From the NCBI RefSeq assembly GCF_003002065.1, contig NZ_PVZG01000011.1, forward strand, positions 186,001 to 250,000: a stretch of 64,000 nucleotides of DNA. The letters are read 5' to 3'. Each line of letters starts with the position of its first letter. The stretch's first letter is position 1. Under the pieces are notes generated by a model. It was not told the origin of the DNA. It was given only the letters and a program-made list of their open reading frames with translations, and did not search any database. Positions 35,301-42,017 of the stretch are shown piece after piece. The stretch is from Pseudosporangium ferrugineum (GTDB taxonomy: Bacteria > Actinomycetota > Actinomycetes > Mycobacteriales > Micromonosporaceae). The position numbers and the translations under genes are program-made.

Positions 35301-37863
35301 CCCTGAGGTCGAGGTCGTCGTTCAGGCGGGCCCAGGCGGGCGGGGTCAGGTGGGTGGGGGCGGGTGCTCCGGCGCGTACGGAATCGATCCGGTTTGCCAG
35401 GTTTTGCAGGTCTTGCTGGGTGAGGCGGGCGTCGGCCTGGAACTCGTCGGTGGGGTGGTGGCGCTCGGCGGCGTCGGCGAGGTGGTGGATCTTCGCGCGG
35501 TGGGTGTCGGCGAGGTGGATCAGGTAATCGGTGTGGTCGTCGCGCCGCACCCGATCGCGCGCGGCCGGAGCGGCATCGACGGTCGGGTTCCCGGTCGGCT
35601 CCGCGGCGAAAGCAGGCGGTTCCGCGGCGGAAGTAGTCGGTTCCGGGGCAAGAGCGGAAGGTTCCGCGCCGGGAGACGTCGGCTGCGACGCAGGAGCGGT
35701 TGGCTCCCACGCGGCGGCGGTTGGCTCCGCGGCGGGAGCCGGCGGGTTGGGAGAGGGAGCTGACGACGAGCCGAGCGTGTCGGTCGCCGCGGCAGGATCG
35801 CGGGAGGCGCGCGGGTTGATCGTCGGTAGTTGGCCGGTGGGGGTGAGCATCGGCTGGGGGTCGGCGGGGGGCGCCTCGTCGCGGTAGGCGCGATGCCAAT
35901 CGTGGGGCGCGCGCGTGACCAGGGTGGTGTCGACCGGTGTGTGCCGCAGGTCGGTGAGTTCCGTCTCCGCTCGGCCGACGGCCAGGGAGGCTTCGATCAC
36001 GTCCGCCTCGAAGAACTGGGCCAGCGCCGGGTCGAGCTTCAGGAACTTCGCGACCCGCAGGGAGCGCCGCGCGTGCCGGGCGCGGCGGCGGGCGCTGTCG
36101 ACCTTCTGCGCCAGCGCGTCGAGTCTGTCTTGCCGCCTGAGCTGGGCGTACGCCTCGCGCTGCTGCGGTGCGGACGCAGCGGCCGGCGGCGCGCCGGGTT
36201 CGGCCGGTCGCGCCACGAACGTCGTCGCAAGATCCTCGGGCACGTCCACAGCTTCGTCCCGATCGCCGCCGCCGGGAAGGGCGCTGGTCGTGGGAACTGT
36301 GACGGAAACGCCACCCGATGCGGGTGTCGATACGGAAGGTGGCGGGCTTGTGACGGAAACGCTCACTGTCGCGGGATACGGCCCAGCGATGCCCGCTGAA
36401 GAGGGGGCCGCGACGGAACTGCCGGCTGGTGCGGCCGCTGCGACGGAACTGCTGGTTGATGTGGGCGCCGCGACGGAATTGCCGGCTGGTGTGGTGGGTG
36501 CGGCGGAGAGGCTGGCTGTTGCGGGATACGAGTCGGAAGTGCCCGTGGGTGTGGCGGTGGTGACGGGCATGCCGGCTGGTGCGGGAGGGCCCGCCGGGTC
36601 AGCAAGGGCGGTGTCGGCAGGAAGAGAGGGACCGCTGGGCGGTGCTGAAGCGGCGAGGGAGGTGTCGCCCGGAGGCCCTGCCGGTGGTTCCGGGGAGACC
36701 CGGACGGCGGAATGGGTGGAGGTCGGCGGCGCGCTCTGCGATGCATGATCGAGTGCCGCGACGGACGATGCGGGCCCGGCAGGCTGAGGCGCCGTCTGAG
36801 GTGTCAGGCTGCGCCCGCCAGTCGACCCTGCCGGATCGAGTGCCGCAGGCGCAGGCTCCAGCGGGTCGAGTTGCGGCACGGTGAGGCCCGTCATGTCCGG
36901 CCGGGTGGAGTCGAGCGCCGCTCCCGCCGCCCCCGAGCTTGCCGCTTTGCCCAGGTCCTCGAGGTCCGGCAGGTCCCCCGAGACCGCCGACGCGCCGAGC
37001 TCTCCCAGCACCTCCGCGCCCATACCGCGGGAAATCCCGGTGGGTGGTCCGCTGCGTCCCAGGCCGGCCCCGGCCGCCGCGAAGCCGCCCACGAAGCCGC
37101 CGGCCGCCGACTTCGCCGTCCGCTTCCACTCCGGGCCGTCCGCCCGACCGGTCGAGGTCTGGTGGAGCTGGATGCCCGCGTCGGTGGCGGCTTCCTCGCC
37201 CATCTCGGCCAGGCCCTCGGTCACCGCCTCGCGGCCGAGGTGTTGGAGGCCCTCGCGGGTCGTCAGTTGCTTCGCCGCCCGCTCGCCGGCCTCCTTCAGC
37301 GTCTTCTTGAGGGCCTTCCTGCCCAGCCGCTCGACCAGGCGCTGGAAGATCTGCTGGATGGCGAACCGGGTGGCGGCGATGAGCCCGCCCGCGGCCGGGG
37401 ACGCCGCGCCCAGGGTCAGGGTGACCACGATCGCCGCGCCGACCAGTTCGGTGAGGAACAGGCCGATCTCGATCCAGGCCTCGAGTTTCGCGCCCTCGAT
37501 GTCGCGGCCGCATTCCTCGACGAGTTTGCCCAGCTCGTCGGCGATCTCCAGCAGGGACATGAGCGGCGCCCGGTCCTCGACCGCGACCTTGTCCCAGGCG
37601 CCGATGAAGGCCTGCGCGCTGACGCCGGTGCCGCCGCCGTAGCCGCTGATCACCCGGTGGGCGGCGTCGAACGCCTCGTCGCGGGGGTCCGCGAGCAGGT
37701 TGGCGATCCTGTACCAGCGGTCGGCGACGTCCCACGTGGCCTGCTCGTCCCCCTCCGGCCAGTCGAAGCCGACGACCCACTCGAGCGCCTCGTAGGCCCA
37801 GCCGGGCACCTCGAACGGGGAGAACTCGAGCGGGTGGGGGATCGGGCTGGGGAGGATCGTCAC
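31810..37863 (-). CDS. Polymorphic toxin: CpnT-like N-terminus, glutamine-deamidase-like domain, two RelA/SpoT-like modules
   Basis: The frame from GTG at 37863 is 2017 codons. Residues 1-110 resemble the CpnT-type WXG100-like secretion domain (GWAYEALEWVVGFDWPEGD); 130-290 is a hydrophobic helical part; 330-830 is an Ala/Pro/Thr/Ser-rich linker. A papain-fold Tox-PL domain follows with C941 (INCVDAV), H1046 (AHAWTAV) and D1061 (FLDPQT). Two related modules around 1180-1375 and 1517-1720 carry DRVRFS (D1209, D1548) and ELQFPT (E1270, E1608). Evident toxin sequence ends near 32700; the open frame runs on to 31810 because no stop intervenes. The gene overlaps the WXG100 gene by GTGA. Confidence 0.8.
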   Translation of the reverse strand: MTILPSPIPHPLEFSPFEVPGWAYEALEWVVGFDWPEGDEQATWDVADRWYRIANLLADPRDEAFDAAHRVISGYGGGTGVSAQAFIGAWDKVAVEDRAPLMSLLEIADELGKLVEECGRDIEGAKLEAWIEIGLFLTELVGAAIVVTLTLGAASPAAGGLIAATRFAIQQIFQRLVERLGRKALKKTLKEAGERAAKQLTTREGLQHLGREAVTEGLAEMGEEAATDAGIQLHQTSTGRADGPEWKRTAKSAAGGFVGGFAAAGAGLGRSGPPTGISRGMGAEVLGELGASAVSGDLPDLEDLGKAASSGAAGAALDSTRPDMTGLTVPQLDPLEPAPAALDPAGSTGGRSLTPQTAPQPAGPASSVAALDHASQSAPPTSTHSAVRVSPEPPAGPPGDTSLAASAPPSGPSLPADTALADPAGPPAPAGMPVTTATPTGTSDSYPATASLSAAPTTPAGNSVAAPTSTSSSVAAAAPAGSSVAAPSSAGIAGPYPATVSVSVTSPPPSVSTPASGGVSVTVPTTSALPGGGDRDEAVDVPEDLATTFVARPAEPGAPPAAASAPQQREAYAQLRRQDRLDALAQKVDSARRRARHARRSLRVAKFLKLDPALAQFFEADVIEASLAVGRAETELTDLRHTPVDTTLVTRAPHDWHRAYRDEAPPADPQPMLTPTGQLPTINPRASRDPAAATDTLGSSSAPSPNPPAPAAEPTAAAWEPTAPASQPTSPGAEPSALAPEPTTSAAEPPAFAAEPTGNPTVDAAPAARDRVRRDDHTDYLIHLADTHRAKIHHLADAAERHHPTDEFQADARLTQQDLQNLANRIDSVRAGAPAPTHLTPPAWARLNDDLDLRATAGVETGNESALTGGDDPPPIDRSRPYGKRGGLRPPLAVHQLDLERAMPRRSDGRVQRLADPREGGWFARANDGGPAVDPTRGINCVDAVLSLFETYVHGRPRVAAPRTFDAYAQGEPTRPLGAEESGLARIEETTGAEFQGLCPYVGALPPEQAKAAVDQAMTNLHNHLYNAGPGAFAFIVTDSEQGTAHAWTAVNQNGTILFLDPQTARISETTPLYAHRGTTAPDNVVSMDALVVDSLGNPAPLPYHEAGLWSRKIPEPTGATLEHDQGEHDHQQHHADSPTEEQLTALTTSVTEAQSVADAALPRIRDLAAAIGGEVVDEENRVRPAASLISAFTATASSVDEFLEATTDRVRFSVVLPESDYAFRLVQALAHLEASGCQALEIASYWNNGRGHRNGLDVTVRTPAGFRMELQFPTELSRTVDSHTRELQELPNPTPIERVEAFLATLTINKLHAMPAHQPEGIPTLEGIIPVDTSLARWTTTPTGAAAWTTYCEALAADDMTLNEALAHWALQPEDVPGIENLNPTTEPAPARSATFLEPDTAALTIRPRTNNESPARRFLRERVIASKPPGTTAVESEVQRKPEARPDSGPEFDPEAEERRLLASLAAGDRALLVASVAEAEEAAPRISAGLHRAVSSLHSLEASPPPRIVGEEHRVKTAHSLARAFAVESAFEDLDVPTFLANTKDRVRFSIQVSEDDYVASVRASLDELAKAGFTSGKMVNFWDAEGRHNGLNVTIADPSGFTFELQFPTALSREVSTATHSAYEVLRYKRAPAVPRAEALLMMVRLNREAGMADHQPRGIDQLPITKNVDTSLRRSIADEPALWREYARHLDRLGRSFDELLADHGLTRAEPLRTTRSDGGDDRQAVRLSGSPEGGHVGDDHEPDRVPGPAGQPPSGGDLERSPEGLDLRPGAGRPDPVRPQVPGQNTGDRSVGGGGDRSGGASGGVAERDGSAGDVSGGGEDGVGVRSAPSLTIEIGGLIGGRGLSGRGDRAGLVVGALGAAFQVGAHYAEVLGYAEQRRAAERLGDSYDVRGVDADRVIVRVDAQDAGSYGHLSWLDPREPAGGDDADFSRRVEQRLRESFGLDSRVAVAVVDGRPVGLTIDGAVRGIRRTLEAWRRQGRDVGAGQRMIVFTGDGGSVGWRGDSGDINVSA
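32352..32696 (-). CDS. Putative immunity protein coded in alternate frame after the toxin
   Basis: A 114-residue protein is read from ATG at 32696 (ATG at 32687 or 32738 are alternatives). Its codons end mostly in G or C and the composition is normal for a globular protein (TSLIAYQVLPDSPLQ, VPRKDWIYAPALAVPILYD, VIDRLVAEEIAREVLRVELP), whereas the toxin frame over the same DNA gives a Gly/Asp/Pro/Arg-rich string typical of a shadow frame. Its position right after the toxin modules is where an immunity gene is expected. No known immunity family is recognised, so the role is inference. The ribosome site is weak, consistent with translational coupling. Confidence 0.6.
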   Translation of the reverse strand: MAEMTDKPFDYQAVLKADMSGTITSLIAYQVLPDSPLQAVIWSVPRKDWIYAPALAVPILYDHKYQGRTRVIDRLVAEEIAREVLRVELPSETALLEMCQEGERMGWEYGPPRP

Positions 37864-38189
37864 GACCTTTTCCTGTACGTGTGCTCCACGCGTACCGATG
37901 CGGCGTCGTCCGTCCGCGTGGCCTCCCGGACGGCCTGGACCACCGCGTCGCCGAGGCCTTCCACGTAGCCGCCGAGCTTCTCCCAGGCCTGGAGGACCTG
38001 CTGCTCGATGGGGCGGTAGTTGCGTTCGAAGGCCTGTCCGGCGTCGTCGCTGCCCCACGGGCGGGTGTCGCTGCGGGCCGCCACCTCGGCACCGGCGCCG
38101 TTGCGCAGCTCGGTGAGGTGCCGGCCGGCGTCCGTGAGGTCCCGCCCGCCGGCCGCCGCCCGGCCGGGGTCGAGCCAGAGCTCACCCAT
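37860..38189 (-). CDS. WXG100/ESAT-6-like protein
   Basis: The 109-residue helical protein has a central turn PWGSDDAGQAF (W45), the variant WXG motif of type VII secretion partners, flanked by two helices (TDAGRHLTELRNGAG and IEQQVLQAWEKLGGYVEGLGDAVVQAV). It probably escorts the adjacent toxin to a type VII (ESX) secretion system, whose core genes are not in this window. Its stop overlaps the toxin start by four bases, and its start overlaps the upstream YbaB-like gene by eight, so the three are translationally linked. Confidence 0.85.
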   Translation of the reverse strand: MGELWLDPGRAAAGGRDLTDAGRHLTELRNGAGAEVAARSDTRPWGSDDAGQAFERNYRPIEQQVLQAWEKLGGYVEGLGDAVVQAVREATRTDDAASVRVEHTYRKRS

Positions 38190-38607
38190 GGCCCGGGTCC
38201 GCCTCTCGCATGGCCGCGTCCTGCCGGTGCAGCAGCGAGCCGAGGTCGTCGTCGCGGAGGTAGCGCATCGGGCCGGAGTCGACCGGCAGGTAGCCCGCCA
38301 TGAGTCGCTGCACCTCGGCCGCCGCCAGCTCCGCGGCGCGGGCGGTCGTCTCGACGATGGCGTGGCTCAGCCGACCGGCGTCCATGTCCCGGTAGATGCG
38401 GCGGTCGAGGCGCAGGTCGAGGAGCTGGCCGCGGGGGCCGACGGTGGCCCGGATCAGCCCGTCCTCGGATTCGGCGCTGATCCGCACCTCGGCGAGGCGG
38501 CGTTGGATATCGTCCACATCGGACCGCAGACGCTGATAGCGGCCGAACACGTCGTCGAGGCGTGCCCGCAAGGGGTGGTTGGCGTCGCGGTCCGCCGTCT
38601 CCGGCAC
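38182..38607 (-). CDS. YbaB/EbfC-like protein of a type VII effector operon
   Basis: The 141-residue protein has a coiled-coil N-terminus (DDVFGRYQRLRSDVDDIQRRLAEV) and the beta segment LIRATVGPRGQLLDLRLD typical of YbaB/EbfC-family proteins, which in actinobacteria often precede WXG100 and toxin genes. The GTG at 38607 has GGAGGAGGAA five bases upstream. First gene of the island operon; it may act as nucleoid-binding protein or secretion adaptor, but neither is proven by sequence. Confidence 0.78.
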   Translation of the reverse strand: MPETADRDANHPLRARLDDVFGRYQRLRSDVDDIQRRLAEVRISAESEDGLIRATVGPRGQLLDLRLDRRIYRDMDAGRLSHAIVETTARAAELAAAEVQRLMAGYLPVDSGPMRYLRDDDLGSLLHRQDAAMREADPGHG

Positions 38608-38716
38608 GGTTCCTCCTCCCTCGGCGTCATCGACGGGGATTGACCCTACCGGGCGACGCGGGGCGGTGCGTTCCGGTAACTTCAGCGCGCACGCGGTTGG
38701 CACACGAGGGGGCCCG

Positions 38717-39949
38717 ATGATCACACTGGCGGAGGCCGAGGAGATCGCCGCCGGGTGGGCGCGGGGCGAGTCCGAGCGCCGGGGGTACGAGTGCACGCCC
38801 ATGGTGAGCGAGTTCGACCTCGGCTTCGTGGTCTGGACGAAGCAGCCGTCGAGCGTGCTGCCCATTCCCGGCGACGGTGTGCGTACGGTGATCGACCGCG
38901 AGACCGGCGCCGTGTCGACGTTTCCCGGGGTGCCCGTCGCGGTGGTCGCCGACCTCTACCGCCAGCAGCAGCCCGAGGTGGCGGCCCGGCGGCGGACCGT
39001 GGCTCCCGAGGTGGAGCTGCGGCGTAACGCCCGGCGCCGGCCCTCGCCGACGACCGCCGCGCACCTGACCGTGGACGGTCGCCTGTTCATCGCGCGGGGC
39101 GCGAAGGGCGATCAGCGCATCGACCATCACCCGCTGGTGGCGGCCCACCTGCGGGCGATGGAACCCGGTTCACGCGTACGCGGCACCGAACGTCACGCCG
39201 AGCTCATCGTGCTGTCCGACGTCCTGTACGAGGCCGACCGGCTCCGCGCCGTCCCATTGACGCTGGACGAGGCCCGCGCGTGGTTGCGGACGGCGGAGTT
39301 CGAGGCGGTCCTGGTGCGGGAGCCGGGCGATCCGCTGGCCGGGGCGCCGGCGCGGCCGTGCGAGTCGTGTCTGGTGACGCTCGTCGACTTCGCGCTCGTG
39401 CCGTGGCCGCAGCTGGCGTTCGTGGAGCCGCTCCGGCCGTACTCGGAGAATGTGGCGCAGCCGGGCCGCTTCCCGGACCAGGTCGCGGGCGCGCTGGCCG
39501 ACGCGGGCTGGCGGCCGATGCACCGGATGGTGGCGGAGGCCCTGGCCGACGGCATCATCGAGGACGTCGTCGCGGTGCCGGGCCGGCGCTTCCCGCACCG
39601 GTCGTTCCCCGCCGCACGCAACGCGATCATGGACTTTCCGGGCATCTTCTGCGGCCTGCGCGTGCCGGGCGCGCAGCGGCAGGTCCGGTGGCTGTCGCTG
39701 GAACCGGCGGCGGCCGCGCACACCGCCGACGTGCTCGGCGAACTCGCCGAGGTGATCGGGGCGGCGCTGTTCCCCCTCGGGGTGGAGGCGAAGGGCGACG
39801 CGATCGTGGCGATCGACGAGCGGGGGCGGCTGTTCGCGCTCGATCAGGGCGGGGAGTGGTTCCTCGGCGAGACGCTCGACGAGGGCCTGGTCAGCCTGCT
39901 CACCGGCGACGGACCCGCGGAGCGGATCCGCGACGACGGCACCTGGTAA
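38717..39949 (+). CDS. Three-domain protein: Imm35/YrhB-like, YwqJ-type deaminase, SUKH-3
   Basis: The 410-residue protein begins with an Imm35/YrhB-like domain (residues 1-85, DLGFVVWTKQP and TVIDRETGAVS). A YwqJ-type nucleic-acid deaminase domain follows at about 110-235, with HAE at 160-162 and CESC at 215-218, so the zinc-site residues of the family look intact. The C-terminal 170 residues match SUKH-3 (GALADAGWRP, FPHRSFPAARNAIMDFPG, GEWFLG). Such combinations are known from toxin-immunity loci. The gene is divergent from the toxin operon, 109 bases away; GAGGGG lies upstream of ATG at 38717. There is no signal peptide. Confidence 0.78.
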   Translation: MITLAEAEEIAAGWARGESERRGYECTPMVSEFDLGFVVWTKQPSSVLPIPGDGVRTVIDRETGAVSTFPGVPVAVVADLYRQQQPEVAARRRTVAPEVELRRNARRRPSPTTAAHLTVDGRLFIARGAKGDQRIDHHPLVAAHLRAMEPGSRVRGTERHAELIVLSDVLYEADRLRAVPLTLDEARAWLRTAEFEAVLVREPGDPLAGAPARPCESCLVTLVDFALVPWPQLAFVEPLRPYSENVAQPGRFPDQVAGALADAGWRPMHRMVAEALADGIIEDVVAVPGRRFPHRSFPAARNAIMDFPGIFCGLRVPGAQRQVRWLSLEPAAAAHTADVLGELAEVIGAALFPLGVEAKGDAIVAIDERGRLFALDQGGEWFLGETLDEGLVSLLTGDGPAERIRDDGTW

Positions 39950-40040
39950 CCCACGGCCGGTCGGCACAGCAGCGGCCCACCCGCGAGTCCACCGCGCCGG
40001 CCCACCGCGCGGGCCCGCCCGCCAGTCCACCGCGGCGGCT

Positions 40041-40180
40041 CGCCGGCCGATCGGGCTGGCCCGCCGGTCGATCCAGTGCGCCGGCCCGCCGTCCATCGCA
40101 CCGGCCCGCCCGCCGGTCGATCGGGCTGGCCCGCCGGTCGATCCACTTCGCCGCTCGCCGTCCACTGCGCCGGCCGCCGT
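40041..40180 (+). repeat. 70-bp tandem repeat in the gap 39950-40270
   Basis: Two copies (40041-40110 and 40111-40180) share GATCGGGCTGGCCCGCCGGT and GTCGATCC blocks; shorter degenerate units of CGCCGGYCCGCC type surround them. The 321-base gap between convergent genes holds only these repeats. Confidence 0.75.
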
Positions 40181-40270
40181 GTTGGCCCTGCTGGGCGCGA
40201 CGGGAGTCGGCGGGCGGCGATGGGCGGCGGCCGGCGTGGGGCTCGGAAGCCCGCACGCCGGTGGCGACGA

Positions 40271-40702
40271 TCAGTCGAAGAGTTCGCCGAGGAAGCTCTT
40301 CCGGCGGCGGTAGTGGCCGTGGTGGCCCTGGCGCCGGTAGTGCCCGTGGTAGCCGCCGTGCCCGTACTGCGGCGCGCCACCGTACGCGGCCGGCGGGTAG
40401 GCGGGCTGGCCGTAGGCGGGGGCGGGCGGCGGCGGGGACGCGTAGCCGCCACCGTGGGCGGGCGGGGGCGGCGGAGGCGCGTAGCCACCGGGAGCCGCGG
40501 GCGGGGGCGGTGCCTGAGCGGGCCGCGGCGGCGCGCTGGCGGGGGCCTGGCGGTTGTTCCAGTTGGCCTCGGCCTCGAAGAGTTTTTCCAGCTCACCGCG
40601 GTCGAGGAAGATGCCCCGGCATTCGGTGCACTGGTCGACGGTGACGCCGCTGCGCTCGTAGACCCGCATCTCGCCGTGACACTTGGGACAGGTCATCTGC
40701 AT
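40271..40702 (-). CDS. Zinc-ribbon protein (TFIIB-like zinc finger) with Pro/Gly/Tyr-rich tail
   Basis: The 143-residue protein has a zinc ribbon CPKCHGEM-x16-QCTECRGIFLDRGELEKL at residues 4-43, the bacterial zf-TFIIB type. The rest is low-complexity (PPPPPAHGGGYAS, YGQPAYPPAAYGG, HGHYRR) and ends in FLGELFD. The start ATG at 40702 overlaps the region of the upstream stop (GTGAGATG), which suggests coupling to the upstream membrane protein gene. Function unknown; members of the family are often linked to membrane or stress genes. Confidence 0.85.
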   Translation of the reverse strand: MQMTCPKCHGEMRVYERSGVTVDQCTECRGIFLDRGELEKLFEAEANWNNRQAPASAPPRPAQAPPPPAAPGGYAPPPPPPAHGGGYASPPPPAPAYGQPAYPPAAYGGAPQYGHGGYHGHYRRQGHHGHYRRRKSFLGELFD

Positions 40703-40703
40703 C

Positions 40704-42017
40704 TCACAAACGGTACAAGGCGTTGTCACTCCGCGGTGCCGTTGTTCCTGTGGGTTGCCTGAGGACCAGCGCCGGGGCCCAGACCAGTAGCGCCAGCGGA
40801 TACAGCAGGTAGCCGAAGCGGGTCGTCGGCATGAGGAGGATCGCGGCGAGCAGGCCGTACCCGCAGAAGAGCGCGGCCGTCGCGGCGGTGACCGGCGGGC
40901 GGCGGACGAGCACGACGGCGATCGCCAGGGCCGCCGCGGCGAGCAGCGCGATCGCCACGAAGCGTCCGCCGGGCACGGCCTCCGCGATCAGGTAGCCGGG
41001 GAACGGCGACTGCGCGGGGCTGGTCACGATGCCGTGGCCGAGCGGGAAGCGGATCACGTTCTCCACGAAGGCGTCGCCGTCGACGAGGAACGCCGGCAGC
41101 AGCGCGAGCACGGGCAGGCCGAGCGCGCCGGGCAGGAAGCGGCGCAGGTTCCCGGTGGTGAAGGCGAGCACGATCAGGACGGCCACGACCGGCAGGGCGA
41201 AGAGCTTGAGCGCGGCGGCAGCGCCCACGGCCACCCCGGCAGCCCCGAAGCGGCCGGCAGCACCCGCGGCCGGGCCGGCGGCACTCAAGCGGCCGGCGGC
41301 ACCCGCGTCCGGGCCGGCACCGCTCACGGCCGGGCCGGCGGCGCAGCATGCCAGCGCGAGCAGGCACAGGGCCAGCACCGGCAGGTCGTCGCCGCCGGTC
41401 GCGAGGGTCAGGGCGCAGATCGGGAGGACCGTGGCGAACTGCAGCGCGCGTACCGGGGAGGAACGCAGCAGGCGGACGGCCGTGACCAGGGCCGCCGCGG
41501 TGACCACCGCGAACCAGATCCGCGCGTCCGTCCACCAGACGTCGCCGAAGGCGGCGCGGGGCAGGCCGAACACGGCCATTCCCGGCTGGTACGGGGCATA
41601 GCCCAGCAACCGCTCCCCCGCGGGCAGCGCGCCGATCGCCTCCGGCCCGAGGTACGGCGTGCCGGTGTGCGCCAGCCGCTCACCCATGTGCTCGACGACG
41701 AGCACCTCCTCCTGGGCCCGGTCGGCGCGCCCCGCCGAACGCTGCACCGCCTGCACCACCAGCGGAAGGAGCGCCACCGCGGCCCAGGTCAGCCAGGTCA
41801 GCGGCGCCCGGAGCGCGGGACGCCGCAGGCCCAGTTGCAGGGCGACGGCGAGGAAGGCGGCGACGTAGCCCCACACCGCGACGCCGCCCCAGGCGCGGTG
41901 CGGCAGCAGCGTGGAGGTCAGCGCGGTGACCAGCGCGAAGACGGCGGAGAGCCCGTAGAGCACGGCGTCCGCGAGGAGGCCGCCGGCGGCACGATCGATC
42001 CGCTGCAGCACCCTCAC
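40704..42017 (-). CDS. GT-C-type membrane glycosyltransferase (GT87-like)
   Basis: The 437-residue protein has about 10-12 membrane helices; the first large external loop (GTPYLGPEAIGALPAGERLLGYAP) and the segment AAALKLFALPVVAVLIV are arranged as in polyprenol-phosphate mannosyltransferases of the GT87 type. A stretch of GPAAGAAGRFGAAG-type repeats lies in one loop (about residues 210-240). It starts with GTGA overlapping the stop of the GGDEF-EAL gene and ends just before the zinc-ribbon gene, so all three are probably co-transcribed. The substrate is unknown. Confidence 0.7.
   Translation of the reverse strand: MRVLQRIDRAAGGLLADAVLYGLSAVFALVTALTSTLLPHRAWGGVAVWGYVAAFLAVALQLGLRRPALRAPLTWLTWAAVALLPLVVQAVQRSAGRADRAQEEVLVVEHMGERLAHTGTPYLGPEAIGALPAGERLLGYAPYQPGMAVFGLPRAAFGDVWWTDARIWFAVVTAAALVTAVRLLRSSPVRALQFATVLPICALTLATGGDDLPVLALCLLALACCAAGPAVSGAGPDAGAAGRLSAAGPAAGAAGRFGAAGVAVGAAAALKLFALPVVAVLIVLAFTTGNLRRFLPGALGLPVLALLPAFLVDGDAFVENVIRFPLGHGIVTSPAQSPFPGYLIAEAVPGGRFVAIALLAAAALAIAVVLVRRPPVTAATAALFCGYGLLAAILLMPTTRFGYLLYPLALLVWAPALVLRQPTGTTAPRSDNALYRL

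Noticed and set aside
33745..35763. Plus-strand 672-codon frame opposite the toxin
   Set aside because: Val/Gly/Arg-rich mirror of the toxin gene with no recognised motif.
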